This document shows positions 1 through 6,847 of a DNA stretch of 18,543 bases, one piece after another. A program made the translations under genes and the position numbers. This DNA is from Candidatus Cloacimonadota bacterium (GTDB lineage Bacteria > Cloacimonadota > Cloacimonadia > Cloacimonadales > TCS61). The stretch lies in assembly GCA_030638385.1 (NCBI GenBank), contig DAOWES010000088.1, forward strand, positions 1 to 18,543, given 5' to 3'. The notes below the pieces were generated by a model. It made no database searches and was not told the origin of the DNA. It saw only the letters and a list, made by a program, of their open reading frames with translations. Each line of letters begins with the position of its first letter. Position 1 is the stretch's first letter.

Positions 1-724
1 AATAACTTGGCCAATTGTCGCGGGATTTTTGTAAGTCACCCAGAGCTTTTGGCAGATTACCAAGTTTGTAATAGGTGATTCCTCTTAAATAGTAGACTTC
101 AAGTTTATCAAGCGAATGTTGATCTATGATATAATTACAGTCTGAAATAACCTCTTTGTAATTTTTAAAGTGATAATTTGTATAGGCTAGGAAGGAATTA
201 CCTCTTAAACTCGCAGGAAAATTTGTGCAAATTAAATCTGATACTTCAAGCGCTTTATCATAATCTTTCAGCTCAATATAAATTTCCCCCAATAGAATAT
301 AACTCAGTATAAAATTTTTATTTAACTCAATAGCCTTTTCTGCATCGGAGATTGACAGATCATATTTTTTCAGCATTTTCCTACTATAGCTTCTATGAAA
401 ATAAATTATATTTTCTTCCCTTGATCTATAAACATCGGTAGATTTATTAACTTCAAGTGTCTTAGTATAGTTTTCTTCCGCCATAGTGTAATTATTTAAC
501 TTCTGATAAGTCAAACCTCTGAGCAGATATAAGTCAGGATCATTCGGAGAAAATCTGATTAATTTATTATTCAAAGATAAAGCTTCTTCAAATTTCTCAT
601 CTTCTCTATAAGCCCTAATCTTACCAATATAATGATCTACAATTTCATATCTTATTTTTGTACAAGAGGTTAAAAACATTATACATAGTAATAATGCTAC
701 AATTAGTTTAATTTTGTTTTTCAT
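1..724 (-). CDS. TPR-repeat lipoprotein (3' end outside window)
   Basis: The frame is open from ATG at 722-724 to the window edge, giving about 241 visible residues with no stop. The N-terminus is a lipoprotein signal: basic start MKNKIK, a hydrophobic stretch, then lipobox LTSC with the acylated Cys at residue 21, so the product should be anchored in a membrane. The rest is helical with TPR-like units: about residues 40-90 (FEEALSLNNKL, then YLLRGLTYQKLNNY), about 112-160 (YDLSISDAEKAIELN, SYILLGEIYIELKDYDKALE) and near the visible end (YYLRGITYYKLGNLPKAL). An AAAAGGAAA ribosome site lies four bases before the ATG. It starts 19 bases after an Rhs fragment, which makes it a candidate immunity or accessory protein of that cassette; this is inferred from position only. 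No specific family recognised. Confidence 0.8.
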   Translation of the reverse strand, partial: MKNKIKLIVALLLCIMFLTSCTKIRYEIVDHYIGKIRAYREDEKFEEALSLNNKLIRFSPNDPDLYLLRGLTYQKLNNYTMAEENYTKTLEVNKSTDVYRSREENIIYFHRSYSRKMLKKYDLSISDAEKAIELNKNFILSYILLGEIYIELKDYDKALEVSDLICTNFPASLRGNSFLAYTNYHFKNYKEVISDCNYIIDQHSLDKLEVYYLRGITYYKLGNLPKALGDLQKSRDNWPSY

Positions 725-743
725 ATATTTTCCTTTTAATTAC

Positions 744-881
744 CTATTCACCAGCTATAGCTTTGAGAGCCTTATTACTTGCACCACTTTGCGCTTGGGC
801 AGCTCCCGCAGAACCATATTTATTTCCCAATTCCTCGCCGGCTTCATTAACAACCACGCGGGTGGAACCTAGGTGATCTTG
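744..881 (-). pseudogene. Rhs-repeat protein fragment (DHLGSTR motif)
   Basis: A 45-codon stop-to-stop frame begins QDHLGSTRVVVNEAGEELGN. DHLGSTR followed by V-x-N/D-x-x-G is the hallmark motif near the C-terminal end of the Rhs/YD-repeat core. There is no usable start codon, and in-frame stops lie immediately upstream, so this is not a stand-alone gene. After the motif the frame continues with a low-complexity Ala/Gly/Ser tail ending AIAGE and a TAG stop. It may be a displaced 3' tip of an rhs gene or a deletion remnant. The TPR lipoprotein follows 19 bases downstream. Confidence 0.75.
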
Positions 882-899
882 TTATTACAAATATGTTTA

Positions 900-1999
900 T
901 TATTTTATTGAATAAATTTTATATAAATCATAATTAATTATTTTACCATCTTTATTTACATCATGAGTAAGGTTTTTAACAACATTTAAAGGATTTGGAT
1001 TGCTCAAGCTTTTTTTTAGAATGATAATATAATTTATAGAGTTTAAATCCCAAGAATACTTCTTTTGTTCTTCTATATTATCAAACTCAACTTTAGAAAA
1101 ATCTATTCCAGATAACTCTTTTTCAAAAAAAGGTGTTAGATCAGTTGTTTTTATTTTCTCAATACCTTTGGCATTGAACCCTTGCCATTGTTTCACAATA
1201 GTAGTTAATTGATTATTAGTAAATCGATACTCAATCTCTCCTTTTTTGTTCCCGATTTTTTTGCAAGGATAGATAAGATAATTATAACTATAATTATTAG
1301 GTTTAGGAAAACCTATGCTTTTTTGATAAATCTTTATTGAATCCATTGTTGCACCCCAATAAAGAGGAATATTATCTATTTTTCTTTGAATAATAGAAGT
1401 TGTCTGTGCTTCGTCAGTGAATAAAGGTTTTGTACTTATTTCATAATAATTATAATTATCATTCTTTTTAGTATTTTTTTCAAATACTATTTCGATGTTA
1501 TATTTACCTCTATTCCAACTACATTCAATACGATGGGAAGGATATTCTAAACGAGCAAAGATACCATTTTCACCATCGAATCCACTCTTATAATTTAATA
1601 AAGAGTCAGATTTATAATCTGGTTCATCGCGAAAAAGGTGTGCAATCTTTTTAATTCCATGTTTACCCTTACCATTCCATTGCTCTACAATCTGATATAG
1701 TTTGTCGTCTTTGAAGCGAAACTCTTGGGTACCCCAGCGTCCGGTATAATGTCGATATGTGTAGACCAGATAATCCCCCCCTTTCTTTTAAGCTTTAAAT
1801 GTGATTTATATTTTTCTCTTAATACTAATAACGAATCCATCGTCATATCCCAATTATAAATATAATAATCACCTTTATCCCAGAGATCGTTATAAATTTT
1901 TTCCTCATATTTAACTTTCTCTACTTCATCTTTATATAGACAACTGCAAGATGATAACATAATAATTATTAAAATAGATATTATAAAAAGTTTTTTCAT
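900..1999 (-). CDS. Two-repeat lipoprotein, frame interrupted at a G7 tract
   Basis: Two open frames read as one gene. The first starts at ATG 1997-1999 with a lipoprotein signal (basic start, hydrophobic stretch, lipobox LSSC). It would run to 1685, but its last ~30 residues look out of frame. At a run of seven G (minus strand, 1775-1781) a -1 shift or one extra G enters the frame that stays open to the TAA at 900. The joined product is about 366 aa. Joining restores a second copy of a pattern: W-x-M-TMDS ... EFRFKDDKLYQIVEQWNG ... GIKKI in the first half and W-x-A-TMDS ... EYRFTNNQLTTIVKQWQG ... GIEKI in the second. The start overlaps the preceding small lipoprotein stop by 4 bases (ATGA). 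Function unknown. Its place after an Rhs fragment suggests an immunity-type role (inference). A downstream ATG at 1346 would otherwise be called as a separate 148-aa gene. Confidence 0.75.
1775..1781 (-). other. Homopolymer G7 frameshift site
   Basis: Seven consecutive G on the coding strand, preceded by AAAGAAA, sit exactly where the coding frame of the surrounding lipoprotein changes. Reading AAG-GGG-GGG-ATT leaves the conserved repeat out of frame. Eight G, or a -1 slip on G-GGG-GGG, gives AAG-GGG-GGG-GAT and restores it. Candidates are assembly error, phase variation by slipped-strand mispairing, or ribosomal frameshifting. Confidence 0.7.
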
Positions 2000-2151
2000 A
2001 AGAGTTCCTTATATTTTTCTAACGCTTCAATTATCAGATTTCCCCTATTTATAGCATTTGTTATGTCATTTTCCGGTAAATTATTAATTGCACATCCCAT
2101 GAAAAATAATAACATCCCACAAAAAATAACTTTAAATAATTGTTTTTTCAT
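1996..2151 (-). CDS. Small lipoprotein, 51 aa
   Basis: ATG at 2149-2151 opens a 51-codon frame ending TGA at 1996-1998. Residues 1-20 form a lipoprotein signal (MKKQLFKVIF, hydrophobic run, lipobox FMGC with Cys20). The remaining ~30 residues are polar and probably helical (ITNAINRGNLIIEALEKYKE). An AGGAAA ribosome site lies upstream. The stop overlaps the next lipoprotein's start as ATGA, so the two are translationally coupled and probably act together. It lies 36 bases downstream of the stop of an Rhs core fragment. No family recognised; an entericidin-like or immunity-accessory role is only a guess. Confidence 0.7.
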   Translation of the reverse strand: MKKQLFKVIFCGMLLFFMGCAINNLPENDITNAINRGNLIIEALEKYKELL

Positions 2152-2187
2152 ATATATTTCCTATTCTCTCTTTCAATTTAATCTTCT

Positions 2188-2385
2188 TTAATTATAAGGA
2201 TTTTCAGATGTTGGATTCGATGCGCCCTTTAATGTTGTTCTAATATCATTAAAAGAATCTAATATTCCTCCCTCTACAAATAAAAGATAAGGAGAAGCAA
2301 ATTCTTCTGCCGGATCGCAAGCATAGAACCGCATAAATATAAAATCATACATACGCGCTCGGTAGTTGTCATGCCAATATCTCGA
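2188..2385 (-). pseudogene. Rhs core fragment with unique C-terminal tail
   Basis: The stop-to-stop frame of 65 codons contains YRARMYD, then RFYACDPAEEFASPYL. This matches the end of the Rhs core (usually YRARYYDP-x-x-GRF-x-x-x-DP-x-x-x-x-x-SPYxYxxNNP). After SPYL the sequence departs into a unique ~30-residue tail (from LFVEGG to ENPYN) and a TAA stop. That is the architecture of an Rhs tip: constant core, then a variable C-terminus. A TAG lies directly upstream, and no plausible start with a ribosome site precedes the conserved part, so it is an orphan tip or remnant. The two overlapping lipoprotein genes follow. Confidence 0.75.
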
Positions 2386-2424
2386 CTAAATATTTTGTAT
2401 ATCACTTTCAATTCTATTTATTAA

Positions 2425-3081
2425 CTATATTGGATACAATAATATACCAAATGAAAGAAATAAGGATGATTTATTTATAAATTTGTTTTTATTAAATAAA
2501 TATATTGTTCTGTTCTCTATTCCTCCTTCAGCAGTTAGTCCGTACATTCCTCCAATGAAGATCCTTACACCTATACCGGGAGAAACTTGAGCCCATTTAT
2601 TCTTTTTTAAAACAAAAAGATCTGTGTTATTTTTTAGTAAAAAAGCTATATTTACGCTTGGACTATTTTCTTTCATTTTGTTCAGTAAGAAGTAATGTGA
2701 TGTATTCAATAAAAAATAGGGTGAATATAAATCTTTGGAAAAATATTCCCAATAACTTAAATTTTTATTCAATAAACAGCTCAAGCCAAAATCAAGAATG
2801 GGAAAAATTGAATAATGCTTTTTATTGTCATTAAAAGAATCTTTTGTGATCCAAGAAATATTGAATGAACCACTCTCTCTAATATATCGACTTGTTATTC
2901 GTCCTGATGTTGATAATTTAAACCTGTTCATATTATTATGATTCTGTCTGTATTGAAATAAAAATGCATAATCAATATATCTGACTTTTGTATCTTTGAT
3001 TTTGATATTATTATTGCCATGCATATTTGTTGTAAAAAAAAAATAACTTATCAACATTATTACAAATAAATGATTTTTCAT
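2425..3081 (-). CDS. Exported protein, possible outer-membrane beta-barrel
   Basis: 218 aa from ATG at 3079-3081, with GGAGA four bases upstream. Residues 1-22 are a signal peptide (MKNH, hydrophobic FVIMLISYFFF, then a small/polar stretch) without a lipobox Cys. The mature part alternates aromatic/hydrophobic and polar residues, with short turns rich in N, K and G. It includes GIGVRIFIGGMYGLTAEGGI (about 170-190) and a final amphipathic strand FLSFGILLYPI, consistent with a small beta-barrel or surface protein. The last residue is not the classical Phe, so the barrel call is tentative. It starts 13 bases after the stop of a toxin-tip-like fragment, so a cognate immunity role is possible from position. 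Family not recognised. Confidence 0.7.
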   Translation of the reverse strand: MKNHLFVIMLISYFFFTTNMHGNNNIKIKDTKVRYIDYAFLFQYRQNHNNMNRFKLSTSGRITSRYIRESGSFNISWITKDSFNDNKKHYSIFPILDFGLSCLLNKNLSYWEYFSKDLYSPYFLLNTSHYFLLNKMKENSPSVNIAFLLKNNTDLFVLKKNKWAQVSPGIGVRIFIGGMYGLTAEGGIENRTIYLFNKNKFINKSSLFLSFGILLYPI

Positions 3082-3094
3082 CTAATCTCCAAAT

Positions 3095-3415
3095 TTATTT
3101 AAACATCCAATTATATGCTTCAGGCGGAGTAGCTCTTATTGGAAAATTTATAGGATTCCAGTGAGGTGCTACGATATAATCCTGAGTAGTATTTCCATAA
3201 ATATAATAAGGTAACATCTCTAAAAAAGTATGACTAAAGTCGTTAGTACCATGGTTATATGTCCCCATATTAATTGCTCTATTATCAACAAAACCAGTTC
3301 TTGCGTTTATAATAACTTCTAAACCACCTTTTTGATATTTCATATTGTATTGACCATCTATTCCATTTTTATGATATGAGTCCTTAAGGTTGCGTTTATA
3401 TCCTTTTAGTAACGT
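3095..3415 (-). pseudogene. Polymorphic-toxin (Rhs) C-terminal tip fragment
   Basis: A 106-codon frame is open between a TAA at 3416-3418 and the stop at 3095. The only ATG (3341-3343, leaving 82 aa) has no ribosome site, and the similarity-like part starts before it. The recognisable features are EVIINARTGFV, then an N-x-GTYN-x-G motif (NMGTYNHG), then LEMLPYYIYGNTTQDY. From memory, tips of Rhs/polymorphic toxins often carry 'V-x-D-x-x-G-x-x-V-x-D-x-x-N-x-GTYNYG ... H-x-x-x-D-x-LP(Y/W)xxWGN'; this match is recalled, not searched. It appears to be a toxin C-terminus separated from its Rhs carrier. The next gene starts 13 bases downstream. Confidence 0.55.
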
Positions 3416-3428
3416 TTAGTATCTATAC

Positions 3429-3477
3429 TTTCAGAAAGTTATCTCGAGCTTTTATAAAATGGCGGAGAGTCAGAGAT
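3429..3477. repeat. Att-like direct repeat, distal copy (partial tRNA-Ser 3' end)
   Basis: A 49-bp segment identical to 3646-3694 except at 3446 (G here, A at 3663). Its minus-strand reading includes the last 18 nt of tRNA-Ser with CCA (ATCTCTGACTCTCCGCCA) followed by 31 nt of tRNA downstream sequence. The rest of the tRNA is absent, so this is a truncated copy, typical of the far attachment site of an element that integrated at a tRNA 3' end. Confidence 0.8.
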
Positions 3478-3645
3478 GGTCTCCGCGATGAAATATCAAT
3501 TTCATCTGCTCAACGTTTCTCAGCACCAAAAGTAAAATTAATAAAAGAGGTGATTGAAAGAATTTCACTTCCGGATCCAAACTTCGAAATCGAACTAAGC
3601 AAGAAGAACCAGAGTTCGAATAGAGGATTACTGCAGTTCATCTGT
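3478..3645. other. Spacer between the tRNA-derived repeats
   Basis: 168 bp with no gene I can support. The plus strand has an open frame through it into the antisense of the tRNA, but with no ribosome site and no recognisable domain. Its first bases pair with the adjacent repeat (GCGGAGA at 3462-3468 with TCTCCGC at 3480-3486). Most likely a remnant of the inserted DNA. Confidence 0.4.
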
Positions 3646-3694
3646 TTTCAGAAAGTTATCTCAAGCTTTTATAAAATGGCGGAGAGTCAGAGAT
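3646..3694. repeat. Att-like direct repeat, proximal copy overlapping tRNA-Ser
   Basis: Second copy of the 49-bp repeat, offset by 217 bp from the first. Positions 3677-3694 are the 3' end of the intact tRNA-Ser; 3646-3676 are its immediate downstream flank. Confidence 0.8.
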
Positions 3695-3766
3695 TCGAAC
3701 TCTGGGTACCCAAAAGAGTACAACGGTTTTCGAGACCGCCCCGTTCAACCGCTCCGGCAACTCTCC
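3677..3766 (-). tRNA. tRNA-Ser (anticodon CGA)
   Basis: 90 nt including encoded CCA. The acceptor stem GGAGAGT pairs with ACTCTCC, followed by discriminator G and CCA. The anticodon loop is CTCGAAA, with anticodon CGA complementary to plus-strand 3730-3732, reading UCG. The long class II variable arm TACTC-TTTT-GGGTA identifies a serine tRNA, and the T arm is CAGAG-TTCGAAT-CTCTG. It sits between tadA and the accessory region, and its 3' 18 nt are duplicated at 3460-3477. Confidence 0.95.
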
Positions 3767-3840
3767 TAAAATTATGTATTATTCAACTAAAAGAACTAAA
3801 TAAGAAAATCATCACATGAAACTCATATATTAAGTCCCAT

Positions 3841-3874
3841 TATCCGTGTTTAACGGGGTGAATCCGCGGTTAAT
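3841..3874. repeat. Degenerate intergenic repeat (ATCCGCGGTTAA type)
   Basis: The stretch TATCCGTGTTTAACGGGG followed by GAATCCGCGGTTAAT looks like a decayed member of the 'ATCCGCG..AATCCGTG' intergenic repeats I recall from many uncultured bacterial genomes. Related scraps occur at 16289-16414. Low certainty. Confidence 0.3.
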
Positions 3875-3886
3875 ATTTTTTTTAAT

Positions 3887-4342
3887 CTATCTTCGTTTGG
3901 AACGGAAAAAACTACGAATCAAGTCGGTACATTCTTCCGCACAAACACCGGTAATCAATTCGGGGTGATGATTGAAGCTCTTGTCCAGCAAAGCATTGTA
4001 AATAGAACCAACCGCTCCCGCTTTTTCATCGTAACAACCAAATACCACCTTCCCTACCCGGGCCCAGATGATCATCCCGGCACACATAAGACAGGGTTCA
4101 ACAGTTACATAAAGGCTATAATCATAAAGAAATTTTTCACCGCCGGCCACAACACTTTCGATAACCAATTTTTCGGCATGCGCCAAATTATTATTCAATT
4201 GCTTAGTTCGATTATGATCAGCCGCCACGATTTTATTATCTTTCACCAATATTGCAGCAATCGGCACTTCATCTTCCTGAAATGCCGATTTAGCTTCAAT
4301 AATTGCTTTTTTCATCCAATATTCGTCAGAAAATTTCTGCAT
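3887..4342 (-). CDS. tadA: tRNA-specific adenosine deaminase
   Basis: 151 aa, the usual TadA size. This zinc enzyme deaminates A34 of tRNA-Arg(ACG) to inosine. The deaminase signatures are present: HAE at residues 55-57 (zinc ligand His and proton-shuttling Glu) and PCLMC at 83-87 (two zinc Cys). DHNRT (42-46) matches the substrate-loop Asn region, and the C-terminal helix ends in a basic RSFFRSKRR. It is the last gene of the minus-strand block, 15 bases after hflC; the nearest ribosome-site-like sequence, AAGGA, is rather far from the ATG, so translation may depend on coupling. No clear terminator follows before tRNA-Ser. Confidence 0.93.
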   Translation of the reverse strand: MQKFSDEYWMKKAIIEAKSAFQEDEVPIAAILVKDNKIVAADHNRTKQLNNNLAHAEKLVIESVVAGGEKFLYDYSLYVTVEPCLMCAGMIIWARVGKVVFGCYDEKAGAVGSIYNALLDKSFNHHPELITGVCAEECTDLIRSFFRSKRR

Positions 4343-4357
4343 CTATGGAACAATCCT

Positions 4358-5293
4358 TTATTCAACTCGCTTCAGATATTTGAAATAATCACTATCTGTG
4401 CTAAGAATAAGGGTATTATTTTTACCCATGGTTTTTTCATAAGTTTCCAAAGTCTTTAAAAATTCATAAAAACTTGGATCTTTATTATAGGCATCTGCAT
4501 AAATCTTAATTGCAGATGCATCTGCTTTACCTTTAATCTGCTGAGCTATCTTGTATGCTTCAGATTGAATTTGGTCTAATTCTTTTTGCATCCTACCAAG
4601 AATCTCTGCAGATTTTCCTTCTCCTTCCGAACGATATTTTGCTGCAATTTTCTTACGTTCAGAGATCATTCTCTCAAACACTTTCACTTGCACTTCTTTA
4701 TTATAATTTATTCTTTTAATGCGAACATCAATTAGTTTTATACCATATTCCGCAATCTTATCTTTAGCCTGCAAAAAGATGCTATCGGCAATTTCACGAC
4801 GCCCCTGCTTGATAGCTTCAGTAACTAGTTCTTCATTAAATGAGCTTGTCTGATATTCAGCAGTAAAAGTCATCTCTCTGTTTGAACTTCTCACAATCTC
4901 GATGAGATTATGTGAACTGATAATATCTCTGGTTGTACCACTGATTATATCATCAAGACGGCTATGAGCATTTGATTCAAGACGTGTTGTTTCATAAAAT
5001 TTCAATGGATCTACAATTTGCCAACGCGAAAAAGTATCTATCCAAATATAACGTTTATCAGAAGTTGGAATTTGTTTAGAATCTCCATCCCATTCCAAGA
5101 TTCGTCTATCGAAATAATGAACTTTCTGAATAAATGGGATCTTGAAGTGCAAACCAGCTGCAGTTATTGCATCTCCCACGGGCTGTCCAAACTGAGTAAC
5201 TATTGTTTGCTCAATCTCATTCACAATATAAAATGCATTAAATAAGATGATCAATGCAACAATTATAGTGATAATTAATGGTTTATTCTTCAT
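4358..5293 (-). CDS. hflC: SPFH-domain membrane protease modulator HflC
   Basis: 311 aa. HflC pairs with HflK in a membrane complex that encloses and restrains the FtsH protease. A single N-terminal membrane segment (about residues 6-24, IITIIVALIILFNAFYIV) is followed by the SPFH/band-7 domain, with E-x-x-QTIVTQFGQP and AGLHFKIPF near 27-54. A charged coiled-coil then covers about 195-265 (KVFERMISERKKIAAKYRSE and onward). I start at ATG 5291-5293 because GGGAGGT lies seven bases upstream. A TTG start at 5314 would bury that site inside the gene. The start lies one base after the hflK stop, so the pair is coupled. Confidence 0.93.
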   Translation of the reverse strand: MKNKPLIITIIVALIILFNAFYIVNEIEQTIVTQFGQPVGDAITAAGLHFKIPFIQKVHYFDRRILEWDGDSKQIPTSDKRYIWIDTFSRWQIVDPLKFYETTRLESNAHSRLDDIISGTTRDIISSHNLIEIVRSSNREMTFTAEYQTSSFNEELVTEAIKQGRREIADSIFLQAKDKIAEYGIKLIDVRIKRINYNKEVQVKVFERMISERKKIAAKYRSEGEGKSAEILGRMQKELDQIQSEAYKIAQQIKGKADASAIKIYADAYNKDPSFYEFLKTLETYEKTMGKNNTLILSTDSDYFKYLKRVE

Positions 5294-5294
5294 C

Positions 5295-6269
5295 TTATTT
5301 ACCTCCCTTATCAAGATTCAGAAGCGGTAGAATTCCACTTTGTTCCTCATCAACGACATACACTCTTTCTATACCGGGAAGAATCTTTTGCATAGTTTCC
5401 AAGTACATTCTCTTTTTAGTAACTATTTTAGCTGTGCGATATCTATTATAAATTTGCACAAATCTTGTTGCATCTCCGCTAGCGCGATTCGTTCTATCGA
5501 TTGCGTAACCTTCTGCTTCTTCGATAGTTCGTTTTGCTTTACCCTTTGCTTCCGGCACTATCTGATTATAGTTTTGCCAAGCCTGATTAATGATCTTTTC
5601 CTTTTCCTGTTTGGCAGAGTTTACATCATTAAATGCCGGTCTAACCGCTTCCGGAGGATTTACATTCTGCAAGTTAATTGTAATAATTTCAACTCCTGCT
5701 TCATAATCTTTTAATTGTTCTTGCAATACAATAGTAGATTTATCGGCAATTTCCTTTCTGTTTAGAACAATAACTTCGTCCACACTTCTATCACCAACAA
5801 TTTCACGAATTACTGATTCAGAAACGTCACGTAATGTTTCTTCTACATTCCTTACGTTGAATAGGTACTTAACAGGATCTTGAATTCTATATTGCACGAT
5901 CCATTCAACATCTGCAATATTCAAATCTCCTGTAAGCATTATTGCTTCGCTGTTATAAGTACGCTTCGAATACTGAGTTCTTACACCGGCTTGTAAAGTT
6001 CTGAAACCAAATTCTTCTTTGTAAACATGTTTCACTTTCACTTTTGTAAGTACATCTACCCCAAAAGGAATTTTAAAATGCAAGCCCGGCTCTGTAGTTT
6101 CCACGTATTTTCCAAAACGTTGGATAACTCCTACTTCCTCCGGATTAACAGTGTATAACCCGGTTAAGAAAAGAATTAGTACAGTAACTAAAATAATTCC
6201 TGTTACCAGTCTTTTTACTGAAATCTTTGGAAGCTTATTTTGAGCTTTGATTTCTTCAAAATTATTCAT
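5295..6269 (-). CDS. hflK: SPFH-domain membrane protease modulator HflK
   Basis: 324 aa. Partner of HflC around FtsH. A cytoplasmic N-terminal leader (1-20) is followed by a membrane segment at about 21-40 (LVTGIILVTVLILFLTGLY), then SPFH: VNPEEVGVIQRFGKY and PGLHFKIPFGVDV (41-73). VEWIVQYRIQDPVKYLF and SVIREIVGDRSVDEV are typical HflK stretches. A helical region (about 205-270) with QEKEKIINQAWQNYNQIVPE and AKRTIEEAEGYA matches the HflK coiled coil. The ATG has AAGGAGG a few bases upstream, and that site overlaps the preceding NusG-paralogue stop codon. Shorter than E. coli HflK at both ends, which lacks the Gly/Pro-rich N-terminus here. Confidence 0.92.
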   Translation of the reverse strand: MNNFEEIKAQNKLPKISVKRLVTGIILVTVLILFLTGLYTVNPEEVGVIQRFGKYVETTEPGLHFKIPFGVDVLTKVKVKHVYKEEFGFRTLQAGVRTQYSKRTYNSEAIMLTGDLNIADVEWIVQYRIQDPVKYLFNVRNVEETLRDVSESVIREIVGDRSVDEVIVLNRKEIADKSTIVLQEQLKDYEAGVEIITINLQNVNPPEAVRPAFNDVNSAKQEKEKIINQAWQNYNQIVPEAKGKAKRTIEEAEGYAIDRTNRASGDATRFVQIYNRYRTAKIVTKKRMYLETMQKILPGIERVYVVDEEQSGILPLLNLDKGGK

Positions 6270-6278
6270 CTACCCTCC

Positions 6279-6827
6279 TTAGTTAATTAACTCAATTTGA
6301 TGACTTTTGGCTGAGACTGCAATTGCTTGGTGAAGAATTTTAACCCTCAGCATTATTTGGCTGACATTATTTTGATTTTTGACAACTCCTGTCAAGCCTT
6401 CAAAAGGGCCTGATACAATTCTAACTTTTGTACCTTTTTCAAAATATTCACCTTTCCCCATTTCAGCACCCATCTCTTTACTTATATATATTTGTTTCAA
6501 CTCTTCCACAAGTTCAATTTCATTTGGCACTTTGATAAATGTAACAATATGCCCAGATGTAATTAACTGTTTTTTTTGTCTAAAACTGCACTTAATAAAA
6601 ATATAGCCTGAGAAGAGAGGTTTCGTGAATGTGATCTTACGATTTTCATAAATCCTTTCACTTTCGACCAAGGGTAAATAATAAGTTATCTCATTATTTG
6701 CCGCAAATTGGGCTAATTTTTTTTCACGCTTGGGCTTGGTATACACAACTTCCCATTTTTCATCTTCTTTGGAAAACTCCAATTTTCCATAAAGTTCTTC
6801 TATTAAAATCGGTTTGTTTGTTGCCAT
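6279..6827 (-). CDS. NusG-family specialised transcription factor (RfaH/UpxY-like)
   Basis: 182 aa from ATG 6825-6827. A NusG N-terminal domain covers about 24-115: KWEVVYTKPKREKKLAQFA, then TKPLFSGYIFIKC, then IVTFIKVPNEIELV. A KOW domain follows at about 130-165 (EKGTKVRIVSGPFEGLTGVV). NusG-family proteins bind elongating RNA polymerase across the cleft and suppress pausing. The divergent sequence and a place after a UDP-sugar dehydrogenase, rather than in a secE-rplKAJL cluster, point to a specialised paralogue like UpxY/RfaH, which usually promotes transcription of surface-polysaccharide operons; this is inference. AAGGA five bases upstream supports the ATG. A GTG 27 bases earlier (6852-6854) lies inside a hairpin and is less likely. 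Confidence 0.82.
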   Translation of the reverse strand: MATNKPILIEELYGKLEFSKEDEKWEVVYTKPKREKKLAQFAANNEITYYLPLVESERIYENRKITFTKPLFSGYIFIKCSFRQKKQLITSGHIVTFIKVPNEIELVEELKQIYISKEMGAEMGKGEYFEKGTKVRIVSGPFEGLTGVVKNQNNVSQIMLRVKILHQAIAVSAKSHQIELIN

Positions 6828-6847
6828 AGTGTCCTTAAAAGACAAGA

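Noticed and set aside
3550..3819. Plus-strand open frame of 89 codons containing MAESQRFELWVP
   Set aside because: Its central part is the antisense of tRNA-Ser. Antisense tRNA translations of this kind are common spurious proteins, and no ribosome site or domain supports the rest.
3965..4459. Plus-strand open frame of 164 codons
   Set aside because: It lies antisense to tadA and the end of hflC. Its composition (many F, H, N, S) is that of a shadow frame, and tadA is certain.
5294..5314. TTG start extending hflC by seven codons
   Set aside because: It would overlap the hflK end and place the strong GGGAGGT ribosome site inside the coding region; ATG at 5293 is better.
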